A stretch of DNA of 64,000 nt, taken from positions 222,259 through 286,258 of the forward strand of contig NZ_PVTV01000015.1 in NCBI RefSeq assembly GCF_003003055.1, written 5' to 3'. Below are positions 60,256 through 64,000 of the stretch, one piece after another (positions within the stretch are counted from its first letter, which is position 1; every line of letters begins with the position of its first letter). Origin of the DNA: Jezberella montanilacus (GTDB lineage: Bacteria > Pseudomonadota > Gammaproteobacteria > Burkholderiales > Burkholderiaceae_B). A program made the translations under genes and the position numbers. The notes beneath the pieces are model-generated. The model did no database searches. It saw only the letters and a program-made list of their open reading frames with translations, and was not told the origin of the DNA.

Positions 60256-60539
60256 GCAGCCTCGCTGTCAAACAGGCTTGAGCGTACCGAACGCTTAACG
60301 CCTTGCGGCACACGCTTTTTGATTTGGCGAAGCTGAACGCTTGTCAACGGACCATCATCGGCTTCGTACTGAGGCAGCATTTTTACCGCAAGCTCATGCA
60401 ACGCCCTGTGGATGGCCTGTGTCTCATCAACGCCAAGTTGTTCGGCCAGGCGTTTAGCTGTTTCGCGTGTAATGCCCGTGGCGCTATCTATGCTGCGATA
60501 GCGAAAGGCGATTTGATTGGTTATGGCTCGTGCTGTCAT
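60252..60539 (-). CDS. Putative antitoxin partner
   Basis: A 95-residue helical protein. ATG 60539 is chosen over ATG 60575 because GAGG lies 6 bases upstream. It has RYRSIDSATGITRETAKRLA and LGVDETQAIHRALHELA, which look like a DNA-binding helical bundle, but no family is recognised. It precedes and is coupled to the toxin gene. Confidence 0.68.
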   Translation of the reverse strand: MTARAITNQIAFRYRSIDSATGITRETAKRLAEQLGVDETQAIHRALHELAVKMLPQYEADDGPLTSVQLRQIKKRVPQGVKRSVRSSLFDSEAA

Positions 60540-60555
60540 AAGATCCTCACTGGTA

Positions 60556-60572
60556 GATATCTTTAAGATATC
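60556..60572. promoter_or_regulatory. Palindromic operator of the toxin-antitoxin pair
   Basis: GATATCTT (60556-60563) pairs with AAGATATC (60565-60572), perfect with one spacer base, 17 bases upstream of ATG 60539. It is a likely autoregulatory site. The relic copy at 18531-18858 keeps a degraded form. Confidence 0.65.
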
Positions 60573-60633
60573 CATTTACTTTACATCTGTCAAGTAGCGA
60601 TGGATAAATTCATCCAGTCTTTTACCTTTTAAT

Positions 60634-60674
60634 AGTAGCGTTTGCTATCGTATTGAAAAGTAGCTTTTGCTACT
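60634..60674. promoter_or_regulatory. Left operator region (two half-site pairs)
   Basis: AGTAGC GTTT GCTATC (60634-60649) and AGTAGC TTTT GCTACT (60659-60674), 25 bases apart. They match the sites in the cro-repressor gap and lie just before the recombination operon. Confidence 0.75.
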
Positions 60675-60705
60675 ATTTAATTTCAACATTGGGCGAAAGA
60701 AAAAG

Positions 60706-60900
60706 ATGAACGATTTCAACGGCGAAGTGCAAACCAACTTTACGCGCTGGTCTTTACTCTCTGACGGATGGCATAACGCGAGTGGCTCTTACCGCCAAGG
60801 TTCCGAGTCCATCCCACCAAAGGCTTGGGTGTATGTATGCCTGTTCGGCACTCTCAGCCTCGCAGTTCTATTTACAGCCTCGGCCTTGGAGTTTGTCTGA
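60706..60900 (+). CDS. Small membrane protein of the left operon
   Basis: A 64-residue protein with one C-terminal membrane segment (VYVCLFGTLSLAVLFTASAL). Its stop overlaps the next start (TGATG). It is the first gene behind the left operators; function unknown. Confidence 0.6.
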   Translation: MNDFNGEVQTNFTRWSLLSDGWHNASGSYRQGSESIPPKAWVYVCLFGTLSLAVLFTASALEFV

Positions 60901-61730
60901 TGCGAAGAAAAACTTCAAAGCAAAGAGCGAACCCCGCACCGGGCCCCAAACGTGCGGCATTGCTAACGACTCCCTCAGCCACTCAGGAAAAAAGAATGAA
61001 TGCAGTCGTCACCTTTAACGAAATGGAAGGCATGGCCGCCCACATCGTTCGGTCAAAACTATTTGGCGCAAAAGATGAGTCCCAAGCCATAAGCTTGATG
61101 TTGCTGGCACAGGCAGAGGGTATGCATCCAATGGCGGCGATTCAGGATTTCGATATTGTCCAGGGCCGCCCTGCCCGCAAAACGCATTCAATCCTCGCGC
61201 GCTTTCAGTCAGCGGGTGGCTCTGTCATTTGGGAAGAAGTCAACGGCCTGCGTGCTTGCGGAGTGTTCAGCCACAAGCAAGGCGGATCGCTGCGCGTCCA
61301 GTGGACGTTTGAACAAGCTAAACGCGTTGGCTTGACCGGAAAAGACAACTGGAAGAATTACCCGCAGGCCATGCTGCGCGCCCGTTGCATCGCAGAAGGA
61401 ATCAGAGCGGTGTTTCCTGGTGCGATTGGCGGCATGCTTTCCGTTGAAGAAGCGCAGGACATTGTCATCGCACCACCAAAAGATATGGGCATGATCACGC
61501 CCACTGATAACAACAACCTGCGCACTCATTGGCTGAGCGCTGTCTCAAAGGCTCAAACACTAGACGCACTTGAATCAGTCTGGAAGCTTGGTCTTGTTGA
61601 GCTGAAGCAAGCCGCGGACACTGACCTGCATGCCGCCTTCAAAGCCGCAGTGCTTGAGCGCAAGGCGACACTCAAAAGTCTGATCATCACGGTTAACGAA
61701 GAAGGAAAAATCGAAGAGGCTGCGCTTTGA
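60900..61730 (+). CDS. RecT-like single-strand annealing protein
   Basis: About 276 residues. LFGAKDESQAISLMLLAQAE, GMHPMAAIQDFDIVQGRPAR, then GKDNWKNYPQAMLRARCI mark the family of phage recombination proteins that pair with YqaJ exonucleases. A start at 60900 overlaps the stop of the small membrane gene; ATG 60996 (MNAVVTFNEMEG) would match most relatives. Confidence 0.75.
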   Translation: MRRKTSKQRANPAPGPKRAALLTTPSATQEKRMNAVVTFNEMEGMAAHIVRSKLFGAKDESQAISLMLLAQAEGMHPMAAIQDFDIVQGRPARKTHSILARFQSAGGSVIWEEVNGLRACGVFSHKQGGSLRVQWTFEQAKRVGLTGKDNWKNYPQAMLRARCIAEGIRAVFPGAIGGMLSVEEAQDIVIAPPKDMGMITPTDNNNLRTHWLSAVSKAQTLDALESVWKLGLVELKQAADTDLHAAFKAAVLERKATLKSLIITVNEEGKIEEAAL

Positions 61731-62374
61731 AATTAATTGTTTGTCAGCAGGGAACACCAGAATGGTTTCAAGCACGTGCAGGAAAGATCACGGCCTCGAT
61801 GTTCAGCACGGCTTGCGATTATCTGAAGCCAACGAAATCAGAGCCGAGTTTGCGGCCGAGTCAGAAAAATCTCGACTATGCCTACCGGGTTGCCGTCGAA
61901 CAAATTTATGGCCAAACAACTGAAGACACTTACGTAACTAGGGAGATGCGCCGAGGCACCAACCTAGAGCCTCTTGCACGCATTGCTTATGAAACCGTCA
62001 CCGGAAATCTGGCCGAAGAGTCTGGCATCGTAGCCACCGACGATGAATTGTTTGCCTACTCTACCGACGGTCTTGTGGATGAGGACGGTCTGATTGAAAT
62101 CAAAAGCCCGAACTCAGCTCGAAAGATTGTTGAGATGTGGACTACTGGCGATCTGTCAGAGTACGTGCATCAACTCCAAGGTGGTCTTTGGTTAACCGGC
62201 CGCAAGTGGCTCGACTTCATTATGTATGCACCTCAACTCGAAAGCGTTGGTAAAGACCTCTTTATCAAACGCATCGAACGTGATGAAGAGTTTATTGCCA
62301 CGATGGAGCAACAGCTTTGGGATTTTGCCAAACGTGTTCAATCGCACGTGGCCATGCTTAAGGAGGCTGCGTGA
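61727..62374 (+). CDS. YqaJ/lambda exonuclease-family recombinase
   Basis: A 215-residue nuclease with QGTPEWFQARAGKITASMFS, RRGTNLEPLARIAYE, DGLVDEDGLIEIKSPNSA and YVHQLQGGLWLTG, with Asp and Glu-x-Lys as metal ligands. Start is TTG 61727, overlapping the stop of the RecT-like gene. Confidence 0.9.
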   Translation: MKLIVCQQGTPEWFQARAGKITASMFSTACDYLKPTKSEPSLRPSQKNLDYAYRVAVEQIYGQTTEDTYVTREMRRGTNLEPLARIAYETVTGNLAEESGIVATDDELFAYSTDGLVDEDGLIEIKSPNSARKIVEMWTTGDLSEYVHQLQGGLWLTGRKWLDFIMYAPQLESVGKDLFIKRIERDEEFIATMEQQLWDFAKRVQSHVAMLKEAA

Positions 62375-62703
62375 CAGAGACCGCTCTTACCCTCCAACAA
62401 GCTGCCAACACGTTAAGCCTTTCGTACAGCACGATCTTTAGCAAACGCCATGCCATTGGCTTCAGACTGCCGGGCTCAAGAGTCTGGCGCGTCTGGCCAA
62501 GCAAACTTGCAGAATTAACCCAACCACGTAATAATCGCCAGCGACTATCTCTCAGGATCGTCGGAGAAGCACAATGTCAATCTTCAAACATCCTGAGTCC
62601 GGTTTTTGGTGGCTCGATTTCCGCACACCAGACGGCAAACGAATTAGACGCACTACTCAAACGAAAGACAGGAAATCAGCGCAGGAGTATCACGACAGGC
62701 TAA
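62371..62703 (+). CDS. Excisionase-like DNA-binding protein
   Basis: A 110-residue protein whose first 50 residues are an HTH_17-like fold (LTLQQAANTLSLSYSTIFSK, then RHAIGFRLPGSRVWRVW). GTG 62371 overlaps the exonuclease stop by 4 bases. The last third overlaps the integrase start in another frame. Likely Xis. Confidence 0.7.
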   Translation: MTETALTLQQAANTLSLSYSTIFSKRHAIGFRLPGSRVWRVWPSKLAELTQPRNNRQRLSLRIVGEAQCQSSNILSPVFGGSISAHQTANELDALLKRKTGNQRRSITTG

Positions 62704-63635
62704 AAGCCTCGGCGTGGCGCGTAGATAAACTGGGTGAGAAACCAGAGTATTCGTTTGATGATGCTGCGTTGGCCTACTTGAAATCATGCTCTGCTCAACG
62801 CGACTACCGCTCCAAGGTTTGTCACATTGCGTGGTGGCGTGAGAAATTTCAGGGTCAGCCTGTACGCTCTTTAACAACACGCGCAATCATGGATAACTTG
62901 CCAACTCATAAAGTTGTGCAAAGCGGTCCGGCCAAGCTCATGTCGCCTGCGACTAAAAACCGCTACCTGGCCACCATCCATAAAATGCTTACCAATGCTG
63001 CAGATATGGAATGGATCGAGGCTGCACCAAAGATCTTACGCTTTGAAGAGGCCGGCGTTCGTGAAAGCTGGTTAACGCAGGCTCAAGCTCGCGCCCTTAT
63101 TGATGCGATTGAACCAGGCTGGATGCAGGACATTTGCATCTTTGCTCTCGCTACCGGTATGCGTGCGGGCGAGATTCTGTCGCTTGAATGGAGTCAGGTG
63201 GATAAGCTTCGTGGCCTTGTGTCTGTTCTGGCGACAAAGGCCAAGTCTAAAACCAGCCGGCCAGTGCCGCTTAATTCAGATTCACTAGACGTCATTAACC
63301 GCAGAGTTGGAAAACACAGGCAATTCGTTTTTGCCAGGGCCGGACAAGAAAGCACTGAAATTGACAGACGGATCTGGGCCCGCGCTTTGAAGGCCGCAGG
63401 AATCAAGAAAGATTTTCGCTTTCACGATCTGCGTCATACCTGGGCGAGCTGGCATACGCAAGCCGGAACACCGATGCTTATCTTGCAAAAGTTAGGCGGC
63501 TGGAAAACGCTTTCAATGCTCAACCGTTATTCACATTTGAATGCCGAGCATTTATTTCAACAAGCGGGGGCAAGTAATTTTTATGGCAGGATTCAGCCAC
63601 AGCCAGACGCAGAAACTAAAACAGCCACTGGCTAA
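62574..63635 (+). CDS. Tyrosine recombinase, phage integrase
   Basis: A 353-residue protein with an N-terminal arm-binding part and catalytic residues Arg in ATGMRAGEILSLEW, His-x-x-Arg in FHDLRHTWASW, and Tyr in MLNRYSHLNAEHL. It lies 36 bases from the tRNA-Asn 3' end, fitting a tRNA-targeting integrase. Confidence 0.93.
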   Translation: MSIFKHPESGFWWLDFRTPDGKRIRRTTQTKDRKSAQEYHDRLKASAWRVDKLGEKPEYSFDDAALAYLKSCSAQRDYRSKVCHIAWWREKFQGQPVRSLTTRAIMDNLPTHKVVQSGPAKLMSPATKNRYLATIHKMLTNAADMEWIEAAPKILRFEEAGVRESWLTQAQARALIDAIEPGWMQDICIFALATGMRAGEILSLEWSQVDKLRGLVSVLATKAKSKTSRPVPLNSDSLDVINRRVGKHRQFVFARAGQESTEIDRRIWARALKAAGIKKDFRFHDLRHTWASWHTQAGTPMLILQKLGGWKTLSMLNRYSHLNAEHLFQQAGASNFYGRIQPQPDAETKTATG

Positions 63636-63644
63636 GGTGGCTGT
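63621..63644. terminator. Hairpin at the end of the integrase gene
   Basis: ACAGCCAC (63621-63628) pairs with GTGGCTGT (63637-63644) around an 8-base loop with the stop codon. No clear U-tract. Possible weak terminator. Confidence 0.4.
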
Positions 63645-63667
63645 AAGATATTAATTTCACTACGTTT

Positions 63668-63717
63668 TTTTGGCTCCCCGACCTGGACTCGAACCAGGGA
63701 CCTGCGGATTAACAGTC
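63668..63717. repeat. Right attachment site (in tRNA-Asn)
   Basis: Identical over 50 bases to 26195-26244. It covers the 3' part of the tRNA-Asn gene, so integration keeps the tRNA intact. Confidence 0.93.
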
Positions 63718-63746
63718 CGTCGCTCTACCGACTGAGCTATCAGGGA
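63671..63746 (-). tRNA. tRNA-Asn (GTT)
   Basis: A 76-base cloverleaf with CCA encoded. Anticodon loop CTGTTAATC, D arm GCTCAGTCGGTAGAGC and T arm GGTTCGAGTCC are all visible; the acceptor stem has one U-G pair. It is the integration site of the prophage. Confidence 0.95.
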
Positions 63747-63873
63747 ATAGTCACTATGACCAAGGGCGAAATATTAGCATAATTTTTAGTAGCTTGCGCC
63801 GACAAGCAAGATACCGCGACGGATCTGCTCGGCTTAAGCCAAACTAGCCCTTACCATCGAGCCAATGGCAGCA

Positions 63874-64000
63874 TTGACATCCTCCCCGGCCTAAAGGACG
63901 GGGACTCCTACGGCGCTACGCGATGATTTGCGAGTCGCTTCGGTGGGTTCCTGCTTCACAGAGCGGCCTGACTGCGCCAACTCTCCACAGGCTAAGACGC
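63874..64000 (-). ncRNA. Right end and omega-RNA region of an IS200/IS605 TnpB element
   Basis: On the - strand the sequence ends with a strong hairpin (63884-63891 with 63896-63903, one mismatch) then GAGGATGTCAA, which I recognise as the right end of TnpB-associated IS200/IS605 elements. The preceding Gly-loop structured part (63904-64000) would be the omega-RNA scaffold. The guide would be flanking DNA left of 63874. tnpB itself lies beyond the window. Confidence 0.65.

Larger units (their letters stand above)
26195..63717. mobile_element. Integrated prophage of about 37.5 kb (tRNA-Asn site)
   Basis: Bounded by a 50-bp perfect direct repeat (26195-26244 and 63668-63717), one copy being the 3' part of an intact tRNA-Asn gene and the other a tRNA fragment. 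The integrase sits 33 bases from the right repeat. Inside are lysis, tail, head, packaging, replication, regulation and recombination modules of a siphovirus, plus about 10 kb of cargo at the left. No structural gene is visibly broken, so it may still be functional, but this is inference. Confidence 0.93.

Overview
The window looks like a betaproteobacterial chromosome, probably Burkholderiales and most likely Alcaligenaceae. The basis is several Bug-type receptors of tripartite tricarboxylate transporters, a complete Liv-type ABC transporter beside amidohydrolases, and the general protein resemblance. No rRNA or other taxonomic marker is present, so the placement is an inference.

Positions 1-26194 are chromosomal. 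In order they hold: a Bug receptor, a YgiQ radical SAM protein and a NupC-type nucleoside transporter; a decaying two-component locus at 5069-6996 (receiver/HD-GYP, tandem receivers, single receiver) carrying two in-frame stop codons and one internal deletion fusion; and a long + strand catabolic operon at 7182-17715 (COG0523 metal-chaperone GTPase, hydantoinase/dihydropyrimidinase, isochorismatase-like hydrolase, LivKHMGF transporter, MmgE/PrpD protein, FAD oxidoreductase), which reads as import and ring opening of a cyclic amide. A - strand operon at 18824-23638 (SDR, CitE-like lyase, Bug receptor, CoA transferase, amidohydrolase) reads as uptake and CoA-dependent breakdown of an organic acid. 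Remnants lie between these: a relic of a PemK-like toxin-antitoxin pair, a Bug pseudogene cut next to IS21-like end repeats, an intact MazEF/ChpB-like pair and the 3' end of an IS481-family transposase.

Positions 26195-63717 are a complete-looking prophage of about 37.5 kb integrated in the 3' end of a tRNA-Asn gene. A 50-bp perfect direct repeat marks both ends, and the integrase lies next to the intact tRNA. The left 10 kb is cargo: a three-gene cassette (TIGR04255-like protein, membrane-anchored HTH protein, unknown protein), a trypsin-like protease, a zinc-ribbon/nuclease repeat protein, an Eco47II-type restriction-modification system with an HTH-fused methyltransferase, a membrane protein and a SIR2-domain protein. 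The rest is a lambda-like/HK97-like siphovirus. It has lysis genes (two holin-like proteins, endolysin, nested Rz/Rz1), tail and head genes (with a -1 frameshift site in the tail chaperone), terminase and HNH, then a second cargo pair (small membrane protein plus LPO_1073/Vpar_1526-like protein). These are followed by Q-like, RusA, P-like and O-like genes (the O gene carries 15-bp iterons), CII, Cro, a short repressor, a PemK-like toxin-antitoxin pair, RecT-like and YqaJ exonuclease genes, a xis-like gene and the integrase. Four similar operator-like inverted repeats sit in the cro-repressor gap and before the recombination operon, as OR and OL do in lambda.

The right edge (63874-64000) resembles the right end and omega-RNA region of an IS200/IS605 TnpB element whose gene lies beyond the window. 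The strongest candidates for undescribed biology are the three-gene cassette at 26738-29053, the cargo pair at 54561-55661 that shares an AGRD(V/I)NI motif, the zinc-ribbon/nuclease protein with no standard start codon, and the SIR2/membrane protein divergent pair.
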